DNA of 6,625 bases from an uncultured Prevotella sp. (GTDB taxonomy: Bacteria; Bacteroidota; Bacteroidia; Bacteroidales; Bacteroidaceae). The position numbers were made by a program, and so were the translations under genes. Under the pieces are notes generated by a model that did not search any database, was not told the DNA's origin, and was given only the letters and a program-made list of their open reading frames with translations. Positions 1 through 5,589 of the stretch are shown in pieces; the stretch's first letter is position 1, and each line of letters opens with the position of its first letter. The stretch is taken from positions 1-6,625 of the forward strand of contig CAJMAO010000081.1 of NCBI GenBank assembly GCA_905211345.1. Direction: 5' to 3'.

Positions 1-454
1 TAAGCAGGGCCGTCTCGCCCACCGTGAGCGCGCCCATGCCCACGGCCGGCGCCAAGGCCATTATGTCGAAAGCATGGCCGGCACTCCCGAAAAGCCACAG
101 GCTGAGCGCAGGCGAAGCCGCCACGCACGCCACGGTGCCCAGCAGGGCGGCCGCGATGCTCCACGAGCGCACGGTGAGCACGAAGCGGCGCAAGCGCCCT
201 TGGTCGCCGGCAGCGGCCACTTCAGCCAGATGCCTCACCGCCCCGAACGACAGGCCGAGCCCAGTAGACTGCGACAGGAAGTTGACGGCCGTGTTCAGCA
301 GCGACGCCAGTCCCATGCCCGCCGGACCGAGAATCAGGGCCACGAGCTTAGTGCGCACAAGGCCGACCAATATGCCAAGACCTTGCACGCCGCCAAACAG
401 GCCCGTGTATTTAACTATGCTGCCGTAACTGCTGTCAGCGTCCGTGTTGTTCAT
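1..454 (-). CDS. Wzx-like O-antigen/polysaccharide flippase, N-terminal part (cut by window edge)
   Basis: The minus strand reads open from an ATG at 454-452 to the left edge, giving 151 residues of a protein that continues outside the window. The N-terminus has the pattern of Bacteroidetes O-antigen translocases of the MATE-like PST family: GLFGGVQGLGILVGLVRTK (about residues 18-36), then LGPAGMGLASLLN (42-54) and a GLGLSFGAVRHLAE segment (65-78). Hydrophobic membrane segments are visible at about 18-34, 44-61 and 99-115, with a basic RLRR loop between them (87-90). Family members are usually about 450-500 residues, so about two thirds of the protein is missing. Known role of the family: flipping undecaprenyl-linked sugar repeat units across the inner membrane for surface polysaccharide. 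It is transcribed away from the AAA-ATPase gene. I found no consensus TAnnTTTG box upstream on its strand. The exact sugar substrate cannot be told. Confidence 0.85.
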   Translation of the reverse strand, partial: MNNTDADSSYGSIVKYTGLFGGVQGLGILVGLVRTKLVALILGPAGMGLASLLNTAVNFLSQSTGLGLSFGAVRHLAEVAAAGDQGRLRRFVLTVRSWSIAAALLGTVACVAASPALSLWLFGSAGHAFDIMALAPAVGMGALTVGETALL

Positions 455-510
455 ACCATATTATTTAACGCCTTTTTCGGCGGAATATTGTAACGCGCAA
501 TCCATCTGCA

Positions 511-578
511 ACGCAACGTCCTGACAACCAGCACGTTGCAAAACACGGTCTTTCACGCTGCGAAACACGGCCTTTCGC
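511..578. repeat. Dispersed repeat, left copy, with two tandem 22-bp units
   Basis: Positions 511-572 align without gaps to 5326-5387, with 45 of 62 bases identical by hand count. The best part is 521-556 against 5336-5371, at 29 of 36. Within this copy, 535-556 and 557-578 are tandem 22-bp units sharing 18 of 22 bases. All four differences are transitions (T to C or A to G). The core reads CACGTTGCAAAA followed by a TTTCAC block. Both copies lie in intergenic DNA in the same orientation, which suggests a dispersed intergenic repeat family. Confidence 0.6.
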
Positions 579-680
579 CGCGCAATATGCCACCTTCTGC
601 CGACCAAAAGACAGCATCCTGCAACCGTATGAATAACAATCAATCACCACAACCTTGCACACTACCCAAAAGAGCATCGG

Positions 681-764
681 ATTATTCACTTTTCATTATT
701 CATTTTTCATTTAAAGAGTATTGGATTTTTCATTGTTCATTTTTCATTTTTCATTTAATAAATT
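681..764. repeat. ATTCAT/TTTCAT-rich low-complexity repeat
   Basis: Two imperfect copies of a block built from TTCATT and TTTTTCATT words, ending in CATTTAA, lie at about 691-714 and 726-758. A short AAAGAGTATTGGA spacer separates them. The stretch is almost pure A/T with scattered C and lies between two divergent genes. I do not recognise a function. It may simply be slippage-prone spacer DNA or an upstream AT-rich element. Confidence 0.6.
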
Positions 765-765
765 G

Positions 766-777
766 TATCTTTAGATA
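766..777. repeat. Small palindrome TATCT-TT-AGATA
   Basis: Two perfect 5-bp arms surround a 2-bp spacer, about 54 bp upstream of the -33 element of the AAA-ATPase promoter. A site of this size could be a small operator or could arise by chance in AT-rich DNA. Only the symmetry is seen. Confidence 0.25.
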
Positions 778-830
778 AGATAAGCTGCGCCTCGGCAATA
801 AAAATAAAAGTCCGTTTCACTCCCTTTTAT

Positions 831-861
831 TTTGTATTGCGCTCGACTTGCATTATCTTTG
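831..861 (+). promoter_or_regulatory. Bacteroidetes-type promoter (-33 TTTG, -7 TATCTTTG)
   Basis: TTTG at 831-834 and TATCTTTG at 854-861 match the -33 and -7 elements used by the Bacteroidetes primary sigma factor (TTTG and TAnnTTTG), with a 19-bp spacer as expected. Transcription should start a few bases after 861, leaving a leader of roughly 15 nt before the ATG at 883. This rules out the in-frame TTG at 832 as the start codon of the downstream gene, because it lies inside the -33 element. Confidence 0.8.
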
Positions 862-882
862 CAAAAGACAAACACAACTGTC

Positions 883-2433
883 ATGAAACAATACCCCATA
901 GGCATACAGAACTTTGAGAAGCTGCGCCGCGGAGGCTACTACTACGTTGACAAGACGCGGTTGGTGTACAAGCTCATCACGGAGGGCAGCTATTACTTCC
1001 TAAGCCGCCCGCGCCGCTTCGGCAAGAGCCTGCTAATCAGCACGATACAGGCGTTCTTCGAGGGCAAGAGGGAGCTGTTCAAGGGGCTTGCCATCGACCA
1101 ACTGGCCGACGACTGGGCGCCCCACCCCGTGCTGCACATCGACCTCAACACGCAGAAGTACGACCGGCCGGAAAGCTTGGAGAACCTGCTCAACGGACAG
1201 CTTGCCGAATGGGAAAAGCTGTACGGCAGTAATCCTGCCGAAATAGGACTTGCAATGCGCTTCGACGGCATAATCAAGCGCGCACACGAAAAGACCGGAC
1301 AGAGGGTCGTCATACTCGTTGACGAGTACGACAAGCCCATGATCCAGGCCATCGGCAACGAGGAGCTGCAACACGCCTACCGCGAGACGCTCAAGCCCTT
1401 TTACGGCGCGCTCAAGAGCCGCGACGGCGACATACGCTTCGCCATGCTCACGGGCGTGACGAAGTTCGGCAAGGTGAGCGTGTTCAGCGACCTAAACAAC
1501 CTCAACGACATATCGATGTGGGACAGGTTTTACGACATCTGCGGCATAAGCGAAAGCGAGCTTGAGGCGCAGTTCAAGGACGACATCGAGACGCTGGCCG
1601 AGGCCAACGGCATGGACTACGCAGACTGCCTGAAGGAGCTGCGGCGCATGTACGACGGCTACCACTTCGAGGAGAACGCCCCGGGAATGTACAACCCGTT
1701 CAGCCTGCTAAACACGTTCGCTAAAAAGAAATTCGGCTACTACTGGTTCGAGACGGGCACGCCGACATACCTCGTAAAGCTCCTTCAGATGCACAACTAC
1801 GACCTTGACGACATGTCGCACAACGTAACGTCGGAAGACGTGCTAAACAGCATAGACGCCGCCTCGACCGACCCCATACCAGTAATCTACCAGAGCGGTT
1901 ACCTCACCATAAAGGACTACGACCGGGAGTTCGGCCTCTACACCCTCGGCTTCCCAAACTACGAGGTGGAGCGGGGCTTCGTCAGGTACCTCATGCCGTT
2001 CTACACCAACGTGCCGCCCACCAAGACGGCCTTCGAGATAAAGCGCTTCGTAATGGACGTGGAGCGCGGCGATTACGACGCCTTCCTCTCCCGCCTCGCC
2101 ACTTTCTACGCCGACATACCCTACGAGATGCAGCGCGACCTCGAGGTGCACTACCAGAACGTGCTCTTCATCGTCTTCCGACTGATGGGCTTCCACGTAA
2201 ACGTGGAATACCACACCGCCAACGGCCGCGTTGACCTCGTGCTCAAGACCAAGGAATACATCTACGTCATGGAGTTCAAGCTCGACGGCACTGCCGAGGA
2301 AGCCATCCGCCAAATCGACGAGAAGGGCTACGCCGCGCCATTCAAGGCCGACGGCCGCAAGGTAATTAAATTAGGAATAAACTTCAGCCGGGAAACGAAG
2401 ACGATAGACAAGTGGATTGCGGAGGAAGCGTAA
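883..2433 (+). CDS. AAA-ATPase-like / PD-(D/E)XK nuclease-like fusion protein
   Basis: This 516-residue protein has the two-domain form common in gut and oral Bacteroidetes: an N-terminal AAA-ATPase_like domain (PF09820 type) and a C-terminal PD-(D/E)XK domain (PF08011/DUF1703 type). The family-typical opening YPIGIQNFEKLR is followed by YYYVDKT (19-25), an unusual Walker A, SRPRRFGKS (41-49), and a Walker B, VVILVDEYD (142-150). The nuclease-like core has GRVDLVL (448-454, Asp451), EFK (464-466) and QIDEKGYA (477-484), matching the D...ExK pattern. ATP binding and DNA cleavage are inferred from these motifs. The biological role of the family is not established, though it often occurs as many paralogues per genome. 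The ATG at 883 is chosen because it follows a good promoter and begins at the usual family N-terminus. The protein appears full-length. Its GC-rich codon use resembles the neighbouring chromosomal genes, so any transfer is not recent by that measure. Confidence 0.92.
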   Translation: MKQYPIGIQNFEKLRRGGYYYVDKTRLVYKLITEGSYYFLSRPRRFGKSLLISTIQAFFEGKRELFKGLAIDQLADDWAPHPVLHIDLNTQKYDRPESLENLLNGQLAEWEKLYGSNPAEIGLAMRFDGIIKRAHEKTGQRVVILVDEYDKPMIQAIGNEELQHAYRETLKPFYGALKSRDGDIRFAMLTGVTKFGKVSVFSDLNNLNDISMWDRFYDICGISESELEAQFKDDIETLAEANGMDYADCLKELRRMYDGYHFEENAPGMYNPFSLLNTFAKKKFGYYWFETGTPTYLVKLLQMHNYDLDDMSHNVTSEDVLNSIDAASTDPIPVIYQSGYLTIKDYDREFGLYTLGFPNYEVERGFVRYLMPFYTNVPPTKTAFEIKRFVMDVERGDYDAFLSRLATFYADIPYEMQRDLEVHYQNVLFIVFRLMGFHVNVEYHTANGRVDLVLKTKEYIYVMEFKLDGTAEEAIRQIDEKGYAAPFKADGRKVIKLGINFSRETKTIDKWIAEEA

Positions 2434-2487
2434 AACGGACAAATTTATCACTATCAAATATTATCCAATCAATAAAAACAAAGCATC

Positions 2488-2907
2488 ATGAAAAACATTG
2501 TAATAACACTGCTAGCAGCATTGATACCAATGCTCGCATCAGGCCAAGAATGGATAGAAATAGGAAAAGATGATTCAGAAACATGGTACGTATACGGAAG
2601 CATACAAGACGAGTTCGGCAACCATCTCGTATGGGTGAAAACAACTTACGACACTCCCGAAGCACGCAAGCAGGCAATGAACAACCTTGGTACAAGGTAT
2701 CATATTTTTGAAAATAAAACGCTTTGGTGCTTCAACTCTGAATGGTCAAAAGTATATATAAAATCAGGAACAGCATACAGCAAATCAGGAAAAGTTCTTT
2801 CATCATACAATGCCGATTATGAGGACTGGCAATACATTATTCCTGAAACAAGAGGTGAAACTGTCCGAGATTTGGCGAAATACATATATGAAAACCCTAT
2901 GCCGTAA
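2488..2907 (+). CDS. Small secreted protein, surface-adhesin E-like domain
   Basis: This protein has 139 residues. It begins with a clear signal peptide: Lys at position 2, a hydrophobic run at about 4-17, and likely cleavage near ASG-Q (17-20). There is no lipobox cysteine, so it should be periplasmic or secreted. The mature part resembles the surface-adhesin E domain (PF16747 type): an early ETWYVYGSI segment (31-39), a VWVKTTYD strand (48-55), a CFNSEW segment with one Cys (81-86), a GKVLSS turn (101-106) and a YIIPETRGETVRDLA end (116-130). The assignment is by pattern only. Family function is poorly known beyond an adhesin named in Haemophilus. It starts 54 bp after the AAA-ATPase stop with no terminator or promoter seen, so it is probably co-transcribed. 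Its base composition is much lower in GC than both neighbours (28-47% in three sampled 60-base lines, against 68% in one line of the PAS gene), suggesting a different origin. Confidence 0.8.
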   Translation: MKNIVITLLAALIPMLASGQEWIEIGKDDSETWYVYGSIQDEFGNHLVWVKTTYDTPEARKQAMNNLGTRYHIFENKTLWCFNSEWSKVYIKSGTAYSKSGKVLSSYNADYEDWQYIIPETRGETVRDLAKYIYENPMP

Positions 2908-2917
2908 ACAATAAACA

Positions 2918-2965
2918 ATGAAATACACCGCAATTGAAAATAATACTAAAAACAAGAAACGATAA
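2918..2965 (+). CDS. Possible 15-residue mini-ORF overlapping the PAS gene start
   Basis: An ATG at 2918 opens a 15-codon frame (MKYTAIENNTKNKKR) whose TAA at 2963-2965 overlaps the ATG of the PAS gene by one base (TAATG). This arrangement could couple translation of the PAS gene to the upstream frame, and the gap between the secreted protein and the PAS gene is otherwise A-rich with no ribosome binding site. It may equally be chance, since the region is short and AT-rich. No homology is claimed. Confidence 0.2.
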   Translation: MKYTAIENNTKNKKR

Positions 2966-3309
2966 TGGACAACAACTTTGACTGGGCCGAGGGCATGGCG
3001 TCGGCCGTGACGGCGGCCGACAAGGACGGCGTGATACGCTACATGAACCGCAAGGCGCGCGAAACTTACAAGAAGCACGGCAACCTGATAGGCAAGAGCC
3101 TCTACGACTGCCACGGCGAGCGCGCGGCCGCCATAATACGCCGGCTGCTAACCGAGGGCGGCACAAACGCCTATACGATTGAGAAGGAGGGCGTGCGCAA
3201 GATGATTTACCAGACGGCAGTGACAGCAGCCGACGGGCGCGTGGAGGGCGTCGTGGAGGTGTCAATGGTGATACCCGGCGCGCTGCCGCATTATGTGAGG
3301 AAGGAGTAA
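2965..3309 (+). CDS. Stand-alone PAS-domain protein
   Basis: The protein has 114 residues, almost all of them one PAS domain. The opening AVTAADKDGVIRYMN (14-28) is the typical first strands and turn, KARETYKK (30-37) the helix, LIGKSLYDCH (41-50) the family-typical loop, and AAIIRRLLTEG (55-65) the long helix. The closing strands are KMIYQTAVTAADG (79-91) and VEGVVEVSMVI (93-103). The DCH motif and the GxVExS ending resemble the PAS domain fused to DUF438 proteins. There is no kinase, GGDEF or DNA-binding part, no signal peptide and no membrane segment, so it should be a small cytoplasmic sensor or protein-interaction module of unknown ligand. It lies 57 bp after the secreted protein gene and is probably the last gene of the same transcript. 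The ATG at 2965 is the only start that keeps the whole domain. Its stop codon lies inside a copy of the AAGGAGTAA motif that recurs downstream. Its codons are strongly GC-rich. Confidence 0.8.
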   Translation: MDNNFDWAEGMASAVTAADKDGVIRYMNRKARETYKKHGNLIGKSLYDCHGERAAAIIRRLLTEGGTNAYTIEKEGVRKMIYQTAVTAADGRVEGVVEVSMVIPGALPHYVRKE

Positions 3310-3419
3310 AACTTTCTTCTAAGGAGTAAAGGAGAGAAGGAGTAAGGAGTAAAGTAAATATGCCTTGTGATTAAAGCTATTCTACTTTTACTCCTTACTC
3401 CTTCTCTCCTTTACTCCTT
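3301..3419. repeat. Cluster of AAGGAGTAA / TTACTCCTT 9-mers
   Basis: AAGGAGTAA occurs at 3301-3309, 3321-3329, 3337-3345 and 3344-3352. The first copy supplies the last codons and stop of the PAS gene. Its complement TTACTCCTT occurs at 3388-3396, 3395-3403 and 3411-3419. The same word recurs three times at 5503-5541. The cluster builds the arms of the inverted repeat at 3320-3420. Confidence 0.8.
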
Positions 3420-3420
3420 A
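3320..3420. terminator. Perfect 34-bp inverted repeat, probable bidirectional terminator
   Basis: Positions 3320-3353 are the exact reverse complement of 3387-3420, with a 33-nt loop. The pairing continues as GTA/TAC (3354-3356 with 3383-3385) if one T at 3386 bulges. The element sits between the convergent ends of the PAS gene (stop at 3309) and the pectate lyase gene (stop at 3430), so it would form the same long hairpin in both transcripts. There is no clean U-tract and the loop is large, so it is not a textbook intrinsic terminator. The arms consist of repeated AAGGAGTAA words. Confidence 0.55.
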
Positions 3421-3429
3421 AATAAGAAA

Positions 3430-5169
3430 TCAATACAGGCTCTTGCGGCCGGCCAGGGTGTCGTAGTTGTTCTTAAGGTCGGTCCAGTCTACTTTAACCT
3501 TGGTGCTTATGCCGTTGATGTATTTTTCGATGTTTGTGTAGCCGTCGCCGGTGCAGTCACCGTTGGCGTCAGAGGGGTCGTTGGGGTTCAGGCCGTTGGC
3601 TATCTCCCAGTCGTCGGGCATGCCGTCGCCGTCGGTGTCAACGCGCGGTTCGCCTTTGTACTCGGGGTATCCGCCCATCTGGCGCGGGTCGGTTATAATG
3701 CCGTACTTGTAAGAGTCCTTCGGCAGGCGGCGGTACTTGAAGAGTCCTTCCTCGTTCTTCGAGCGGTCGCGCATGCCCCAGTGGTCGCCGTAGGGGTTGT
3801 CTTTCGGCAGCTTCTTCACGTAGTAAGCCTCGCCCGTGCGCACTTCGTTGATGATGCGCTCGTCTACGATGTCGCGCGTAGGCAGCATTGCGCCTACGTT
3901 GTCAAGCACGTAGTCGAAGGTCTTTTCTGACGGAAGTATAGTCATGTGGGGCATCTCGAATGGCTCGTCGCTCTTCATGAGGGCCTTTTCCTCGGGGCTG
4001 AGCTGTCCGTCCTTGTCGGCCGTCTGTATGCCGCCGTCCCAGTTGTCCTTGGTCACGCGCTCGTTGCCTTCCATGATGTTGCCGATGGCGTATACTCGAC
4101 CGTACTGCGCGTAGGGGAACAACTTCTGGCTGCGACTCTCCGACTTGACGATGCGGTAGCCCACGGGCGAGTCTTTCGGGGTGAGCGGCCCGGGCTTGTA
4201 GTAGTTGTTGATGAAGTTGCTCATCGTTGAGAACTCGCCGCCGTCAGCCGTGCGGTGCACCCAGTTGTAGATTACGTTGTTGACGAAGTTGAACACTCCG
4301 CCCCACCCTATCGACGGGTTGCGGCCCGTGTTGTCGGCCCAGAGGTTGCGCATGAACGATGTGTTCTCGCCGCCGATGGTCGAGCCGAAGGCGTGGTTGT
4401 ATGTGTCGAGGCCCTTTGCCGAGATGGTGTTCTGTATGGTTACGTTGACCGTAGGCTCCTTGCGCGATGGCTTGCCGTCGCCCATGTTGAACATGTGGCG
4501 GTAGAAGGAGATGTTCTCGTCGAGGCCCCACTCGCACGAGCAGTGGTCTATCATGATGTTGCCCACGGGGTTGCCGCCGAACGAGTCCTCACGGTACCAC
4601 ACGTTGGTGGAGCCGCGGCGGAAGCGCATGTGGCGCACGATTACGTCGTGGGTGTTGACTTGGAACGATTGTCCGGCTATGCACACGCCGTCGCCGGGAG
4701 CCGTCTGCCCTGCTATCGTCACGTAAGGGGCGCGCAGGATGATAGGAGTCTCGAGCCAGATTATTCCCGAAACGTTGAACACGATGATGCGCGCGCCGCC
4801 CTGCTCGCAAGCCCAGCGGAACGAGCCGGGGCCCGAGTCGTTGAGGTTGGTTACAACGAGCACCTTGCCGCCGCGGCCGCCTGCGGTGTACATTCCGCCG
4901 CCTTCGGCACCGGGAAACGCGGGTATCTTGGCCTGCTTGAGGTCATACGGGCGCCATGCCCATGGCACGTAGGGGCGGCCTTCCATGGCCTCCTTCTTCA
5001 CTATCGGGAACGCTACCTCCCATGCCGAGTCTGAATGTGCCGTCCAGACTTTAGTCAGCGAGTCGATTTTGGCCTTGCCCTCGGGCGTAAGCTCGGGGTA
5101 CTGCGCCATTGCGGCCTGTGACCCCATCCCTAAGGCCACGGCTACAACTGCCAATGCTTTCTTGTTCAT
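3430..5169 (-). CDS. Secreted pectate lyase, polysaccharide lyase family 1
   Basis: This 579-residue protein should cleave polygalacturonate by calcium-dependent beta-elimination outside the cytoplasm. A signal peptide covers 1-22 (MNKK, hydrophobic run, AMA-Q cleavage), with no lipobox. After a short charged extension, the PL1 beta-helix begins at IPAFPGAEGGGMYTAGGRGG (82-101) and runs through VLVVTNLNDSGPGSFRWA (103-120) and TIAGQTAPGDG (151-161). It includes the IMIDHCSCEWGLDEN segment (205-219), typical of the calcium and substrate cleft, and DNTGRNPS (279-286), whose Arg is a candidate catalytic residue. The C-terminus has a thrombospondin type 3-like calcium-binding repeat, DTDGDGMPDDWE (511-522), and a GDGYTNIEKYING end (541-553), common in Bacteroidetes members. 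The length is normal and no truncation is seen. The gene is convergent with the PAS gene, and no SusC/SusD or other pectin gene is in the window. The upstream DNA is AT-rich, but I found no exact TAnnTTTG box, so its promoter and regulation are unresolved. Confidence 0.95.
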   Translation of the reverse strand: MNKKALAVVAVALGMGSQAAMAQYPELTPEGKAKIDSLTKVWTAHSDSAWEVAFPIVKKEAMEGRPYVPWAWRPYDLKQAKIPAFPGAEGGGMYTAGGRGGKVLVVTNLNDSGPGSFRWACEQGGARIIVFNVSGIIWLETPIILRAPYVTIAGQTAPGDGVCIAGQSFQVNTHDVIVRHMRFRRGSTNVWYREDSFGGNPVGNIMIDHCSCEWGLDENISFYRHMFNMGDGKPSRKEPTVNVTIQNTISAKGLDTYNHAFGSTIGGENTSFMRNLWADNTGRNPSIGWGGVFNFVNNVIYNWVHRTADGGEFSTMSNFINNYYKPGPLTPKDSPVGYRIVKSESRSQKLFPYAQYGRVYAIGNIMEGNERVTKDNWDGGIQTADKDGQLSPEEKALMKSDEPFEMPHMTILPSEKTFDYVLDNVGAMLPTRDIVDERIINEVRTGEAYYVKKLPKDNPYGDHWGMRDRSKNEEGLFKYRRLPKDSYKYGIITDPRQMGGYPEYKGEPRVDTDGDGMPDDWEIANGLNPNDPSDANGDCTGDGYTNIEKYINGISTKVKVDWTDLKNNYDTLAGRKSLY

Positions 5170-5325
5170 AAATATGCTGATTTTAGTTAAAAAAAGATTA
5201 TGCTTATTTGTTTATATGACTGATTAGGTATAAAAAAGTAACATTTGTTTAACATTATTTTTTATTACGGGTTAAAGAACCGAAAACACGGAAAGCCTCG
5301 GTCAGGCAGCTTCCTGAAAACGACC

Positions 5326-5387
5326 GCGCAACAGGCTGATTGCCAACACGTTGCAAAAGACCGTTTTTCACTCCATGAAAGGCGGCC
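5326..5387. repeat. Dispersed repeat, right copy
   Basis: This copy aligns without gaps to 511-572 (45 of 62 identical by hand count), in the same orientation. The 22-bp unit at 5350-5371 matches 19 of 22 bases of the left unit at 535-556. The following block (5372-5387) matches the second left unit at only 10 of 16, so the tandem structure has decayed here. Confidence 0.6.
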
Positions 5388-5429
5388 AAACGGAAGGCGA
5401 AAAGCCGCAAACCAAACACCCACCCCAGC

Positions 5430-5446
5430 CCTCCCGAAGGGAGGGA
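5430..5446. repeat. GC-rich hairpin, CCCTCCC-GAA-GGGAGGG
   Basis: A perfect 7-bp stem with a 3-nt loop is embedded in CACCCCAGCCCTCCC and a GGGAGGGAGCTTG flank. Its position between divergent gene starts makes it an unlikely terminator for either gene. It resembles the small GC-rich palindromes (REP-like) scattered in many Bacteroidetes spacers, but that class is only inferred. Confidence 0.5.
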
Positions 5447-5492
5447 GCTTGATATGCTTTATATTTTAAACGGAAAGATTTGCATTTAGCAA

Positions 5493-5542
5493 CCTTCCCT
5501 ACTTACTCCTTCCCTACTTACTCCTTCCCTACTTACTCCTTC
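5493..5542. repeat. 15-bp tandem repeat, three perfect copies plus a 5-bp start of a fourth
   Basis: The unit CCTTCCCTACTTACT occupies 5493-5507, 5508-5522 and 5523-5537 without a mismatch, followed by CCTTC. Each junction creates a TTACTCCTT word (5503, 5518, 5533), the same 9-mer that builds the inverted repeat at 3320-3420. Perfect identity suggests recent or ongoing slippage. Confidence 0.9.
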
Positions 5543-5578
5543 TTTAACTTCTTTAACTCCTTTAACTTCTTTAACTTC
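5543..5578. repeat. 9-bp tandem repeat, four copies, in the ychF upstream region
   Basis: The unit TTTAACTTC occurs at 5543-5551, 5552-5560 (as TTTAACTCC), 5561-5569 and 5570-5578. It directly follows the 15-bp array and overlaps the place where a -33 element of the ychF promoter would lie (about 5567-5570). Only one base differs across the four copies. Confidence 0.9.
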
Positions 5579-5589
5579 TTAAAATATCC

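Larger units (their letters stand above)
455..830. other. Divergent spacer between flippase and AAA-ATPase genes
   Basis: I see no gene in this stretch. Its short open frames are low-complexity and overlap repeats. In order it holds a dispersed repeat copy with two 22-bp units (511-578), plain sequence from about 580 to 680, an ATTCAT/TTTCAT-rich AT stretch (681-764), and a small palindrome (766-777). The promoter of the AAA-ATPase gene follows. No tRNA or other structured RNA was recognised. Confidence 0.7.

Noticed and set aside
24..493. Two plus-strand frames over the flippase region
   Set aside because: The opposite strand encodes a recognisable flippase open to the window edge. The plus-strand frames are compositional shadows.
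461..778. Small frames on both strands in the left spacer
   Set aside because: They translate the dispersed repeat and the ATTCAT tract, have no promoter or protein features, and overlap one another.
832..882. TTG start at 832 extending the AAA-ATPase protein by 17 residues
   Set aside because: The codon lies inside the -33 promoter element and upstream of the -7 box, and the family N-terminus begins at the ATG at 883.
883..2433. Transposase or defence-system nuclease as a firm call for the AAA/PD-(D/E)XK gene
   Set aside because: No terminal inverted repeats, target duplications, or toxin/immunity and restriction partners are visible. The family's function is not established, so only the domain description is given.
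3367..3930. Plus-strand open frame (187 codons) over the hairpin and the 3' end of the pectate lyase gene
   Set aside because: It begins inside the inverted repeat region and is a Val/Ala-rich antisense shadow of the lyase C-terminus.
4255..5034. Long plus-strand open frame (259 codons) opposite the pectate lyase gene
   Set aside because: It is a shadow of the GC-rich minus-strand gene, with Val/Ala/His/Arg-rich low-complexity translation and no recognisable motif. The minus-strand frame encodes a clear PL1 protein.
5171..5280. Promoter for the pectate lyase gene on the minus strand
   Set aside because: Only near matches such as TACTTTTT and TAATCTTT were found, without a -33 TTTG at the right distance, so no box is annotated.
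5493..5578. CRISPR array
   Set aside because: The 15-bp and 9-bp units are directly adjacent with no unique spacers, and no cas gene is present.
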